From Maylandia zebra (Eukaryota > Chordata > Actinopteri > Cichliformes > Cichlidae), in contig NC_135169.1 of assembly GCF_041146795.1 (NCBI RefSeq), positions 12,237,585 through 12,301,584 on the forward strand: a stretch of DNA of 64,000 bases, given 5' to 3'. Both the position numbers and the translations under genes were made by a program. Shown here piece by piece: positions 42,811-49,967 of the stretch. Numbering within the stretch: the first letter of the stretch is position 1; the number at the start of each line of letters is the position of its first letter. Below the pieces are notes generated by a model that worked only from the letters and a program-made list of their open reading frames with translations, was not told the DNA's origin and made no database searches.

Positions 42811-43576
42811 GATGATGATGTTGTTATTGATTCAAAATCGCAACCAGGAAAATTGTGATTACAGTATCTGACTTACTTCATTGTTAATATACTGATTTTG
42901 TGCCTTAAATAAAACGATGCACAAACAGAGAGACAGGATGTGATTTCAAATGGTGAATGAAATATGAAATATCGGAGCAAAATTATACATATTTTATAAA
43001 TGTGAAGAAAAGAATAAGAAACATTTCTCACCTTCAGCATTAATGTAGAAGAGAGTATCGAGCACTAAAGTAAAGATTAAACATCATCAGGATCAAACTG
43101 ACAGAAAATCAAAGTCAAAATGAACAAAAGTATTTTTAAAGATTCATTTTCACATGACGCAGTTACTGCTCATCCCAATCTTTCTGTGCAAATTTAGTAT
43201 TTGTATTAATTTAGTAACAAGTTTGAAACATAAAAAAATATTATAACATTTTTAGTACCCTATAAAATTGTATATATTTGTAAAACAATATGAATATATG
43301 AACTTGTACACAACAGTGAGTCAAGTGCAACAAGCAGCGATGTATCCAACACGATACTCCAGACTAAACTGAACCAAGGAACCAGCCAACATTTGTCTGT
43401 AACTTTCATAAACATCACAAATATGCTTTGTTCAAACTCTCACATAAACACTTCAAACCAGTGATACACTCTAATTCTCACACATGAGAAACACTTTCAT
43501 TAATAAGTGCCATTCAAACAATGTCACAAATGTACTTACACAATAACCCCGTCATGCAGAGCAAAGAGTGCCCCAT
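28129..43576 (-). CDS. Gene C: ten-Ig-domain receptor with ITIM tail
   Basis: Predicted inhibitory type I receptor of the teleost Fc-receptor-like / LITR family. Fifteen exons: leader 43576-43540 and 43064-43032; Ig exons 39850-39602, 37636-37364, 37250-36990, 36580-36308, 34340-34074, 33591-33313, 33203-32922, 32719-32420, 32200-31943 and 31716-31468; membrane 31302-31183; tail 29117-29055, 28947-28888, 28534-28472 and 28253-28129. Every junction is phase 1 and the total is 3192 nt, 1063 aa plus stop, with no internal stop. Ig exons 1-8 alternate a D1 type (CEIQGG...YEW...YRCRG) and a D2 type (SVTLSC...GWKF...YYCRGGRGDP). The tail has VIYSNI and LMYAEV (canonical ITIMs) and AVYSEV twice. Introns hold MITEs, an L2-like LINE and a Harbinger element. 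Whether all ten Ig exons are in one transcript is inference. Confidence 0.8.
28472..28534 (-). CDS. Gene C tail exon 3: ITIM LMYAEV
   Basis: 63 nt. Encodes EDSLMYAEVKQPKKEKAKKN. Canonical ITIM followed by a strongly basic stretch. Acceptor CTTTTAG, donor GTGAGCAA. Deleted from gene D. Confidence 0.8.
28888..28947 (-). CDS. Gene C tail exon 2: AVYSEV
   Basis: 60 nt. Encodes KHHKAEQSAVYSEVKTGAA. Ala at -2 makes it ITIM-like rather than canonical; YSEV could still bind an SH2 domain. Acceptor TAACAG, donor GTACAGTC. Confidence 0.78.
29055..29117 (-). CDS. Gene C tail exon 1: ITIM VIYSNI
   Basis: 63 nt. Encodes ADKPPDVIYSNIELENFGNK. V at -2 and I at +3 of Tyr fit the (S/I/V/L)xYxx(I/V/L) ITIM consensus. 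Acceptor TTTCAG, donor GTGAGTAC, phase 1. Confidence 0.82.
29560..30175 (+). mobile_element. Unassigned insertion in gene C intron
   Basis: A 61-codon plus-strand frame (29576-29761) rich in Pro near VGRPPPVAPPPQDVPR, followed by T-rich sequence with untranslated-region character. It replaces the position where genes A and D keep their 16-nt and 92-nt tail exons. Retroelement origin is a guess. Confidence 0.25.
30180..30870. mobile_element. Fish MITE (GGTACTTTTT family) with nested hAT MITE
   Basis: Begins near GTTACCAGGTACTTTTTCAG and ends near GGTAGGTACTAATGGAAAAG, with ATTACGTCACAGGATGCTC internally. It was interrupted by the MITE at 30625-30846. Confidence 0.55.
30625..30846. mobile_element. 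hAT MITE with 8-bp target duplication
   Basis: Inverted-repeat element: left arm GTGGGCAATTCCAGGCC...CTGCAGGTTTTAGAT, right arm AAAACCTGCAGGGACACCGG...CTGGAGTTGTCCACC. Flanked by GTACTAAT on both sides (30617-30624 and 30847-30854), the 8-bp duplication of hAT elements. Confidence 0.85.
31183..31302 (-). CDS. Gene C transmembrane exon
   Basis: 120 nt. A short Ser-rich stalk (SGADSSSSP), membrane span WLMVGLVCGVSLIIILLLLL, then YRCRQSK stop-transfer. No charged residue in the span. Nearly identical to gene D 50199-50318, including adjacent intron. Confidence 0.88.
31468..31716 (-). CDS. Gene C Ig10 (membrane-proximal type 2)
   Basis: 249 nt. PILVSPVHPVTEGASVSLSC, FYHNDKLIQNDPRGELKISA, SDEGFYKCQYSGRESAQSW. 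The core Trp is replaced by Phe. Last Ig domain before the membrane exon. Confidence 0.87.
31943..32200 (-). CDS. Gene C Ig9 (membrane-proximal type 1)
   Basis: 258 nt. HSAASLTVSPDRVQHFTSDS, VSLTCEGNFPEWRVRKF, SDTAVYWCESGSGEFSS. A different Ig subtype from Ig1-8, with an extra cysteine pair (DCRRMTGSTCD). Donor GTATGTTA. Confidence 0.87.
32420..32719 (-). CDS. Gene C Ig8 (D2-like, divergent)
   Basis: 300 nt. EPRPVLTVSPSWLSPGAS, VTLNCEVEHASAGWSFYWYK, AGYVCRAGRGDPEYHTDHSQ. Longer and more divergent than the other D2 exons. Confidence 0.86.
32922..33203 (-). CDS. Gene C Ig7 (D1 type)
   Basis: 282 nt. YPNWSEIYRGETITVRCEIH, TEWDYEWETNSRIKAP, NEYRIRSASSSNSGNYRCKG. Donor GTAAGTAG. Canonical Cys-Trp-Cys core present. 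Confidence 0.87.
33313..33591 (-). CDS. Gene C Ig6 (D2 type)
   Basis: 279 nt. KPKAKLRADNTAVPVGGS, TLTCSVNPSSSSGWKYYWYR, GLYRCRGGRGNPVYYTEDSQ. Nearly identical to gene D Ig3 (50519-50797), apart from a few residues such as DEKSSEA versus DGNYSEA. Confidence 0.88.
34074..34340 (-). CDS. Gene C Ig5 (D1 type)
   Basis: 267 nt. PSWTQTYSGETVTVRCEIQG, QWTYEWRAAKL, SNEYRIIRATESDSGGYSCR. Exon and flanking introns resemble Ig1 (39602-39850), so the two derive from one duplication. Confidence 0.87.
34400..36290. other. Gene C intron with hAT relic
   Basis: AGCCGCGGGTTACCGACCCTG at 35961-35981 is the right end of a vertebrate hAT group; the matching left end was not found (possibly near 35225). The plus-strand open frame at 35689-35985 inside it is not recognisable. 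(GTTT)n at 36048-36081. Confidence 0.35.
36308..36580 (-). CDS. Gene C Ig4 (D2 type)
   Basis: 273 nt. SVTLSCSVEGSAGWKFDWFR, ISVSQGGLYHCRGGRGDP, VYYTEDSSDVTVVEI. This is the intact version of the frameshifted Ig exon in gene A (11938-12206). Confidence 0.88.
36990..37250 (-). CDS. Gene C Ig3 (D1 type)
   Basis: 261 nt. HSWSQIFTGETITLRCEIQG, KVWKYEW (core Trp), SEYRISRVSVSHSGDYRCRG (second Cys). Donor GTGAGTTG. Alternates with the D2-type exons on either side. Confidence 0.88.
37364..37636 (-). CDS. Gene C Ig2 (D2 type)
   Basis: 273 nt. SKPRATLTAQSSVIPAGG, then SVTLSCSVEGSAGWKFDWLR and GGIYYCRGGRGDPVFSTEDS. The 5' half and the flanking intron are nearly identical to Ig4, showing a recent duplication of a roughly 1-kb D1-D2 unit. 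Confidence 0.88.
38297..38420 (+). repeat. Direct repeat, left copy
   Basis: About 125 bp from GATGCATAACCAGTGCACAG to AACAGAACTCTTCTCTG, repeated almost exactly at 39113-39239. Between the copies lies a poly-A-rich insertion. Confidence 0.8.
38421..39112 (+). mobile_element. Poly-A-tailed insertion between direct repeats
   Basis: GC-rich start (GGACAGTGGCGCGGCTGCCC), pyrimidine-rich middle, and two A-tracts (38989-39013, 39079-39114). The layout suggests a retroposed LINE with untranslated 3' region. No coding homology. Confidence 0.4.
39113..39239 (+). repeat. Direct repeat, right copy
   Basis: Second copy with small differences (CATCATAATT, ATTATTCAT). No TG...CA ends, primer-binding site or polypurine tract, so not an LTR. 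Confidence 0.8.
39602..39850 (-). CDS. Gene C Ig1 (D1 type, degenerate core)
   Basis: 249 nt, acceptor GAACAG, donor GTAAGTTG. Reads LSKPTVILEPPLTQIYSSE, TVRCEIQ, then GGSHSMFIMSSAKLE where the paralogous Ig5 has the Trp-containing QWTYEW. Both core Trp positions are lost and an extra Cys follows the second core Cys (YRCC). Open frame and splice sites are intact, so it may be expressed as an unusual fold or be decaying. Confidence 0.8.
40690..41105 (+). mobile_element. L2-like LINE, left part (split by Harbinger)
   Basis: Reverse transcriptase fragments: FQSGFRTRHSTETVLIL, LLDLSAA, and in another frame NRTQFVFVTMGDFSSTSAPV with NHCVPQGSVL. It continues at 42552-42770 (PLGTLFHMRSVIPCN, the C-terminal region). 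Internally deleted and frameshifted. Confidence 0.75.
41106..42551. mobile_element. PIF/Harbinger transposon, defective
   Basis: TIRs GGGGTCCGTTCTTCGTAC and its complement, flanked by CTT on both sides as a 3-bp duplication. Plus strand 41560-41800 encodes the start of a HARBI1-like transposase (LIRRVLRIQRILRDRQDPLA, ERYRFSREGIIYLTNLL). Minus strand 42376-42179 encodes the partner Myb/SANT-like protein start (RYFSAAEQEPLSEGFQEFQS, TAKAAKARREGWQKVADKLN). The two-gene layout is the signature of the superfamily; the catalytic part is lost. Confidence 0.85.
41955..42175 (+). mobile_element. SINE nested in the Harbinger element
   Basis: CTACTGGTGTTGGCCAGAGG start, GAGAGTGAATGAATAGTGGC, and the 3' signature AAGTGCTTTGGGTGCC with AAAAGCGCTATATCAATCC, ending in ATT repeats. 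A common percomorph retroposon. Confidence 0.65.
42773..42812. repeat. (GTT)n microsatellite
   Basis: GTT tandem tract at the 3' end of the split LINE. Confidence 0.9.
43032..43064 (-). CDS. Gene C exon 2: 33-nt signal-peptide mini-exon
   Basis: Acceptor CTTTAG, 33 nt, donor GTGAGAAA. Encodes LLDTLFYINAE, completing the leader. Phase 1 at both ends. Confidence 0.82.
43540..43576 (-). CDS. Gene C exon 1: first half of signal peptide
   Basis: ATG in a 37-nt coding part, MGHSLLCMTGLL plus one base, donor GTAAGTAC. TATA box about 150 bp upstream. Conserved length across genes A, C and D fixes the start. Confidence 0.85.
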
Positions 43577-43714
43577 CCTCACATCCAGCCCTGCTGCACT
43601 CTGATCCTCAGCTGATCTCAAACACTTTGACTTTACATCAATAATAAAAAGAGAAGCTGCATTTAATACAGATAAGAGCAGAGTGTTTCTTCTGACTGTG
43701 GCCTCTCTGTGCTT

Positions 43715-43830
43715 CCTTTCCTTTTATACAAACCTCAAACAGCTCCTGTAGCTTTGACCACAGCAGTTGTGTGACGTGTTCACATTTCCTGTCCACTGCA
43801 AACATGCAGGCTTGCTTCTTGTGTTTGCTT
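43715..43830 (-). promoter_or_regulatory. Gene C proximal promoter
   Basis: Minus-strand TATAAAAG (43728-43721) followed by GGAAAGGAAGCACAGAGAGG, conserved with genes A and D. Upstream on the same strand are a TGTGGTC RUNX-like core (about 43762-43756), a CACGTCAC CRE/E-box-like site (43778-43771) and an ETS-type ACAGGAAATGT (43792-43782). Predicted start of transcription near 43695. Factor assignments are by consensus only. Confidence 0.6.
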
Positions 43831-43944
43831 CTTACCTTCTGTTGTTTCAGGTCAGGTGACATATTTACCAGCTCATAATTATGTTTTATTCTCAGAGGCT
43901 GTCAGTCACCTACCTTCTTTCCTCAGTTGACCATAATATGTCAC

Positions 43945-44365
43945 ATGATAGGGTGAGGCAAGCTCTCACCCTGATCTCACCCAAAATCTCCAGTGGTAAT
44001 CTCTGAATAAGTAATAAAAAATGTAAATTCTGAGTTCCCAGATGTCGGATGTTTTTTCATTGAATGCCCCCTCAGCTCGGATTTTCCACTCGTCTGAGCA
44101 GACAAACATACAGTGAGTTAGTCCAAAAACGTTTAGGTCCATAATGACGCACATCTTTTTTCACACCTGACACACATGATTAAAAATGGGTGTATAACCC
44201 TCTTAAGGGACAATCTCCCACTAAGGTTAAACACTCGGGACTCTCCACCATTTGCTTTTAGAAGTGAAGAAGCCTCTTAGATGAGAGGTGAGACGTCTTC
44301 AAGAAACTTAAGGAAGTTTAGTGACTTTCTTTCCAAACTCCTTAGACAACCATGACCTGGATGAC
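43945..44365. mobile_element. Relic of the 0.6-kb fold-back family
   Basis: Contains ATATGTCACATGATAGGGTG, ACTCTCCACCATTTG, GATGAGAGGTGAGACGTCTTC and CATGACCTGGATGACTGAGA, all present in the element at 54737-55325 and its flank. Confidence 0.55.
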
Positions 44366-44400
44366 TGAGAACCTACACAGATATTAAACAATAAGACAAA

Positions 44401-44536
44401 TGGGTGGCACAGAGGTACAGTGGTTCGTACTGTTACCTCACAGAAAGAAGTTTGTGGGTTTGAATCCACCAGCTGGGCTTTTTGTGTGGAGATTGCATGT
44501 TCTCCCTCCACCTGTCTGGGTTCTCTCCAGCTACTC
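44401..44536 (+). mobile_element. tRNA-like-headed retroposon fragment
   Basis: GGGTGGCACAGAGGTACAGT head, GGGTTTGAATCCACC (box B-like), then GTGTGGAGATTGCATGTTCT. The same family is inverted at 21481-21840. Confidence 0.6.
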
Positions 44537-44599
44537 TGGCTACTCTGTTAGTCTCCTCTATATGAGCCTACAGTGTATCTCAGCTTTCACTCGATCAAA

Positions 44600-45660
44600 A
44601 CACATGGCAATGGCCATTGTCAATATACAGTCTGTAGTATCAATCACAGGTAAAGCACACAAACACAGCCTCCATCCTTCATTCTCAAAAAGTTGATTCT
44701 GATCATCTGGATGTAGTTTTCAGTGAGAAAAACTTTTCTCACTCATCCAAGTGACTCCTTCAGTCTCAGCTGACTGCAGGTTTCCCAACATTATAAACAG
44801 TGCTGTTTATAATGCTTCACATAAAAGTACTGACCCTTGTATGTGAAGTAGGTGGAATGAAGACACGGTACCAAGAGCAAACACACTTGGTCGGTGCTGA
44901 GAGTGGTCCTGTTGCTGAGGTTGGGGTTATCCAGTAATCTCTTACAAACTACCTCCACTGCTCCAGTGACTGGAACACAAGTCCATTGTGTTATCTACCT
45001 TCATAATAACATCTCGTACCCTCTCAACAAAATCCAAGGTGTTCTGGATGTGGTGTTTAGACTGCCTATCAACGGGTTGAGGATTAAAGCCAGCTATAAC
45101 TTTGAGATGTTATAGGTGACCAATTGGATCATACAGACAATTGGTCTTAAAGGCTCAGCATTCATTAAAACATACAGACTTGGTGTGGCTTCCCCTGGGT
45201 ATAGACTGTGGAATGAGGTCAGGTCAATAGCTTTGTGCTCTTGTAACTGCTTCAGACAATCGATCAGCCTCTTTGCTTAACCACAACCTGGGTCTCGTTT
45301 CAGGGCCTCATAAGTATTTTGTCACTGACTAGTGCCAAACTCCATCCTTCATTCTGTCAAACACTTTCTTACAAAGGTTATGATTAAGGTTTGTTGCAGT
45401 ATCATCTACACACACTCACAAACATGTTGATATCCAAGTGTTTTATATTGTTTAACAGCATGTGTGTTTCTCCATCCCTCCACTTTTCTGTGGGAAAGGA
45501 AAAATACATTAAGACTTAACGTCCTGTTTTTCGCTTATTTGTAGCTTATACCTTGAAGTAAGTGGAGTGTTTCAGTACATATCAATATTTTAAGAGTTTA
45601 TAATGCTTCAAGATATGACGTCTAATAAAGCCTAAAAACTTGGGGACTCTGTGATACTGC
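44600..45660. other. Intergenic, unassigned
   Basis: A plus-strand broken frame near 45150-45280 (LGVASPGYRLWNEV) hints at a LINE C-terminus, but too little remains to call it. Confidence 0.25.
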
Positions 45661-45674
45661 AGATTCCAGCAGGA

Positions 45675-46262
45675 TAGGGCTGTTCAATATAACGATATGT
45701 ATCGGATGACGATATAAAAACGTCTATCGTTTCCTATTACGCAATATTTTTTTCATCGTTTTAATGGCCACTATAGTGGCTTTATTCATTTCTTAAAGTT
45801 CTCTCTTTCTCTTATATTTAATATACGGACAGACAAGCGCCTGTTTTTAAGTGTTGTCGTTACCAAAAATGATGTTAAAACCATTGCGTGGCTCCGCTCT
45901 CCGCCAGTTTGTTTTCCACGTGAACCTTTCACAATAAAGCTCAAGACTTTTCAAAATAAATTGATTCACGTAGAAAAAGTATGCAGAGAGTTTACGGATG
46001 AGAAGCAAAAAAGATCCGTCAGGTGCTAAAAAATAAACATTGGCCGTTACAATTTATGTCTAAAAATGTATCGTTTCATGCATCGGTTAAAACACTCATT
46101 CCAGGTAAAGGACGCCCAGCTGGAAACACTTCATGCAAGTTGAGTTGCCTGAGATTCATAGAATTTACAGAAAATGTTAGATTTTTGGGATTTATATCGT
46201 CGTCAGGATGATAAATGTCTAATATCAGGATATGAGATTTTGGTCAAATAGCACAGCCCCAC
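45675..46262. mobile_element. hAT-type MITE
   Basis: Starts AGGGCTGTTCAATATAACGA with CGATATGTATCG, ends AAATAGCACAGCCCC. The end pairs (GGGCTGT / ACAGCCC) and a central CGATAT-rich region fit a fish hAT group. Confidence 0.5.
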
Positions 46263-46589
46263 AGCAGACAGTTTGGAGTCAAACACTGACGTCATCATCA
46301 CAGGTGTAGGAACCATTTCTGTAACAGCAGCCAAACAGACACATTAGTATCAGTAGGTTTAGATGATTTACTGACTCCTCTGCTGGTTACAAAGCTGTGA
46401 TTATACTTTGGAGTTTTGTGTTATACTGTGAGGAACTGACATGTTTGGAAGTTGCAGTAAGAAGAAAACATGTCTGTATATGATGTTGTGGATAGAGAGA
46501 GTGATGGATGATTTTATTTATTTCAGAGATAAATGAGCATTTACAGCACGTCCATGCAGAGACTCTTAAAGACATGAGCGTGAGAAACA

Positions 46590-46870
46590 AGCTTTTCACC
46601 GTTTCTCTTGATGCCCACATGCTTTATTTATCCTTTAGTCCAGCATGTGTCATCACCACAATAAAGCTACTTTTAACCTGTTTTCACACATTGTCATACC
46701 TGCACATTTCCACTGTGCTGTGTTGAAAGATGAACGTTAGATTTCAGGCTGAAACCACAGGCTGCATTTCCTCTTTTCTTGGAGGCCCAGACAGAAATTT
46801 TGTGGTGTCTGATTTTCAGCAGATAAAAATAAACCAAAAACAGTCTTTTACACACATGCAGTCATCACAG
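46590..46870 (-). promoter_or_regulatory. Duplicated upstream block, PU.1/RUNX copy 4 (gene C)
   Basis: Core at 46780-46746, same ETS plus RUNX arrangement. It lies 3.2 kb upstream of the gene C start codon and could act as a distal promoter or enhancer. Confidence 0.5.
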
Positions 46871-46879
46871 TCTGTCCGG

Positions 46880-48100
46880 AGGGGGGTGGGGGATATTAAA
46901 GGGTGACCTGAACCACTAGACATGTCATATGTAGCCATTTGTCAATTACTATTATTCTGAAACATCATCACTCCCCTCTTTCTTCTGTGTGTGTGTGTGT
47001 GTATGAAGATTTGTAAAGTTGTGCCTTTAATCTTCATAATATCAAAACCCCTTAAACAACAGCAAAGTGCACCATGGTGAGACTCAGAATCGAAACATTA
47101 CAGCAAAGCTGAATACACTAGTGTATATAACACCCAGCAGTGTGGTAAATTGTGCTTAGAGAGTATCTGCATCTCATAAGTCCAAGAAGCCAAGAGCACC
47201 AGCATGCTGTGTGAGAAACATGGATGAAAGTCAGAACACCTCTGGTGTCTTGCCCACAGTCTTGTGGGTTCATGTGGCTAGTGGGTTCTCTCTGTGGCTG
47301 ACTGGCAGTTAACCCAGTGAGTGAGATTCTCCTGCTGCTCCGACCATATCGCTTTGCTGTACTGAAGGACAGTGCTGCAGCCATGTAGCTCTGCTCATCT
47401 CACATGTGGCCTTCTCAGGACTATGGGGGTTGTGGCTTGCAGTGCCGTGCAGGGAAGGCGGTTGCACCTACACGGCATCCACAATCACGCCCCGCTGACT
47501 GAAGTATTGTACTGGGCCCTGTGATTGGGGTTGTTGTTGATATGTGTGCTAAATTTGTCCACCCCTACAAACAGTCACGTGTTAGAGAGCACAGCTCATG
47601 CAGGGAAAACCTTGTGTGCTGTCCATGGTGCTGAAATAATAACAGTATAATGAATTTAACATCACTATTTGTTAGTTGTGTTCAATAATACAAGATTTGG
47701 TATCAATCTGATACCAAGTAAATACAGGGCCTGTATCGCTGATACTTATATTAGTACCATTACTTTTTAATAATTAAGGTACATGATCATTGTCACTAGT
47801 TCTGAATGAATTTTCATCACCTTTAAGACAGCCAGGTTGCCTCTTTGGTGAAATTGCAGTAGTGCGTACAGGAAAGAAACACAAAGTAAAGTATCGAGTT
47901 CATTACACTCGTAAGGAAAAAGAACGTGTTGGTTGACCAGGTGGACTGGGAGACCATGACAGATACAATAAATTCTAAATGGATCAATGTCTTCCTCTAT
48001 TGGCCACCAGCTGTAAACACAGTCCTGTGATTCTACTTGGAAGCTGTGTTAAGAGTCTGACATGGGAAATATGGGACAAGGAACTATATCTGTATATCCA
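46880..48100. other. Intergenic, unassigned
   Basis: GC-rich patch at 47400-47560 and a minus-strand open frame at 47384-47118 without recognisable domain. No receptor exon found. Confidence 0.25.
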
Positions 48101-48110
48101 CACTGACACT

Positions 48111-48164
48111 TAACTTTATTTACCATGGGCCCACCAGCGGGTGGGCTCATGGTAAATAAAGTTA
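48111..48164. repeat. 25-bp hairpin
   Basis: Arms 48111-48135 and 48140-48164 are complementary over 25 bp with one mismatch, loop AGCG. Arm sequence TAACTTTATTTACCATGGGC and onward. Confidence 0.85.
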
Positions 48165-48329
48165 AAGTTTTTTTTTTCTTCAAACCTCTTCCATCCACTT
48201 GATTAGCAGTGGTTGATGAAAGCTGCAAATTTACGGAGCCCCGCAAGGGACAAAAAGAGAAAAAGAAAATTAAGATGACCTAAGATTAACTTTTGTGAGC
48301 ACTCGCAAAACTTTTGCTAGATCTTTTGC

Positions 48330-48500
48330 AAGACCCCGTGCTTACTAACATCACACTCATTCATAGCATGCATAGATGCACCAGAGAGCAACTTAGGTTA
48401 GTATCTTACCCAAGGATACTTGGCATGCACACTGGAGGAGCCAAGGATCGAACTGATCAGTAGATGACCTGCTCTTCCTCCTGAGCTACAGCCACCCCCC
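48330..48500 (-). mobile_element. tRNA-derived SINE
   Basis: On the minus strand GTGGCTGTAGCTCAGGAGGA (box A), AGCAGGTCATCTACTGATCA, GTTCGATCCTTGGC (box B), then CAGTGTGCATGCCAAG and CTTGGGTAAGATACT. A tRNA-like RNA polymerase III promoter head followed by the SINE body; truncated, no clear 3' tail. Confidence 0.7.
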
Positions 48501-48509
48501 TGTTCTTCT

Positions 48510-49440
48510 GAGGAAAGAAATGCTGGCAGCTCTGCTCTGTGTGGCAGGTTAAATATATTGGCAATGCTGAGGTCTTATTGAGTCAGTAGAGGGCGCTCTG
48601 GTGCCGTTGTGAATTCAACAGACAGCCTGCAGCAGGCTCTGCGCATGTGCAGCTCAGCAGTAAATAAAACAGCTTCCCAGATTTGGCTACATCTGTGACT
48701 TCAGTAACACTTTAACATAAATACTAGTGAGCATAAGTGATGTATAAGCAAATATTGACTTAATCTCTCATAAAGCTTTTCTCCTCCATTACTACACTTT
48801 AGTGTGTAATTTATAAACATGGGCAACTATATTATTCTTTATTAAAAATATGTATGTAATATGCTTAAGTAATGTCTGATGTTATAAATGATGATGTAAT
48901 GATTTTTAAATAAAGTATTACATGAAGTACAAACCTATTACTATGGTTCATGGGGTCATTTTGAATTACCATTTGGAAAACAGAAAATGTTATAGACTAA
49001 ATTTAACATTACAGTCTCCTGCAGTGGAAGCTGCTGTTAACCTCTTGTTGTTAGTTTGGGAATAATCGTACACACTGAACCAAAATCAATGTAAAACATT
49101 CAAATGTAAAAAGACTTTACTCTCTACCTTCTAACTATACAGGTAGAAAATTATAAATTAGGAAAAAAAACAGAAAAAAAATACATGAAACATATTTATT
49201 GCATTTAAATTCATACAGTACCGATCATATCATTTGTATCAATTTAGACCAATAAAGATATTTGTTGTTGCCCATACCATTACGTCCTAATGTGAGTCGT
49301 CCTATCAGATACTAAAGATCACGTTTCAAACTTTCTTCTCACTGCTCTTGAAAAAGTCTTTAACAAAAGTTTTAAGAATGAATATAAGAAATACCTGACT
49401 ATAACGTACAAAACTCAAATATGAATATACCTCCATTTAC
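48510..49440. other. Downstream flank of gene D, nothing recognised
   Basis: AT-rich, no ITIM-type tail exon found on the minus strand. Confidence 0.3.
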
Positions 49441-49479
49441 TTTTTGCTATAAGTAAGTATATGATATTATGATTTAATA

Positions 49480-49860
49480 TTGTAAATGTACATAAAGCTG
49501 AGCATGTCTGATATTTGGGCAGCAGAGGAGCAAGAGTGGCTTCATAAAAAGCTTCTTCTTGGCTTTGCTGCTACAGCTCTCCTCACTGACCTGTAAGACA
49601 AGCACAAAAAGACAAAGTGATTTCCACAGAGATTTCCAACATGTAAAGATATTATGAGCTGAAGACATTTAATAATGTGAAGAATAAACCAGCCTGCATG
49701 GCAGCAGAATTACTGAGAGAGAGTAAAAACATGAGAGAAACTGTTTAGTTTGGTGACATATAGATGGACAATACCATACTGTACAATAACAACATCATTC
49801 TGTATATGAAGCAGACAAACTTACCCTAAACTCTGAACGGCCCTCGATGTGTATAAGATC
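49480..49860 (-). other. Gene D 3' region homologous to gene C 27950-28190 plus 28600-28735
   Basis: Two blocks that are about 410 bp apart in gene C are joined here at GAGAGAGAGTAAAAAC (about 49720). The lost interval holds the LMYAEV exon and the start of the terminal AVYSEV exon. Confidence 0.8.
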
Positions 49861-49967
49861 GGTTTAAGTGCTGACCAGGATGAACAGAGTCGTACACATG
49901 AGTTTCATCCTGGTTGACTCCATGATTTGTGGAGGAGCCCGGACTGTGACTCTCAGACTGGATCGAC
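49826..49967 (-). CDS. Gene D terminal tail exon, HVYDSV
   Basis: Encodes SIQSESHSPGSSTNHGVNQD, then ETHVYDSVHP. A donor GTCAGC after HPG (49876) is conserved with gene A, but no downstream tail exon was found, so read-through to stop TAG (49828-49826) is the simplest model. Read-through crosses a breakpoint near 49859 where sequence homologous to gene C 28735 begins, so the last residues are a by-product of the rearrangement. Confidence 0.66.

Noticed and set aside
48330..48500. A functional tRNA gene
   Set aside because: Box A and box B are present, but the rest does not fold as a cloverleaf and continues into a SINE body.
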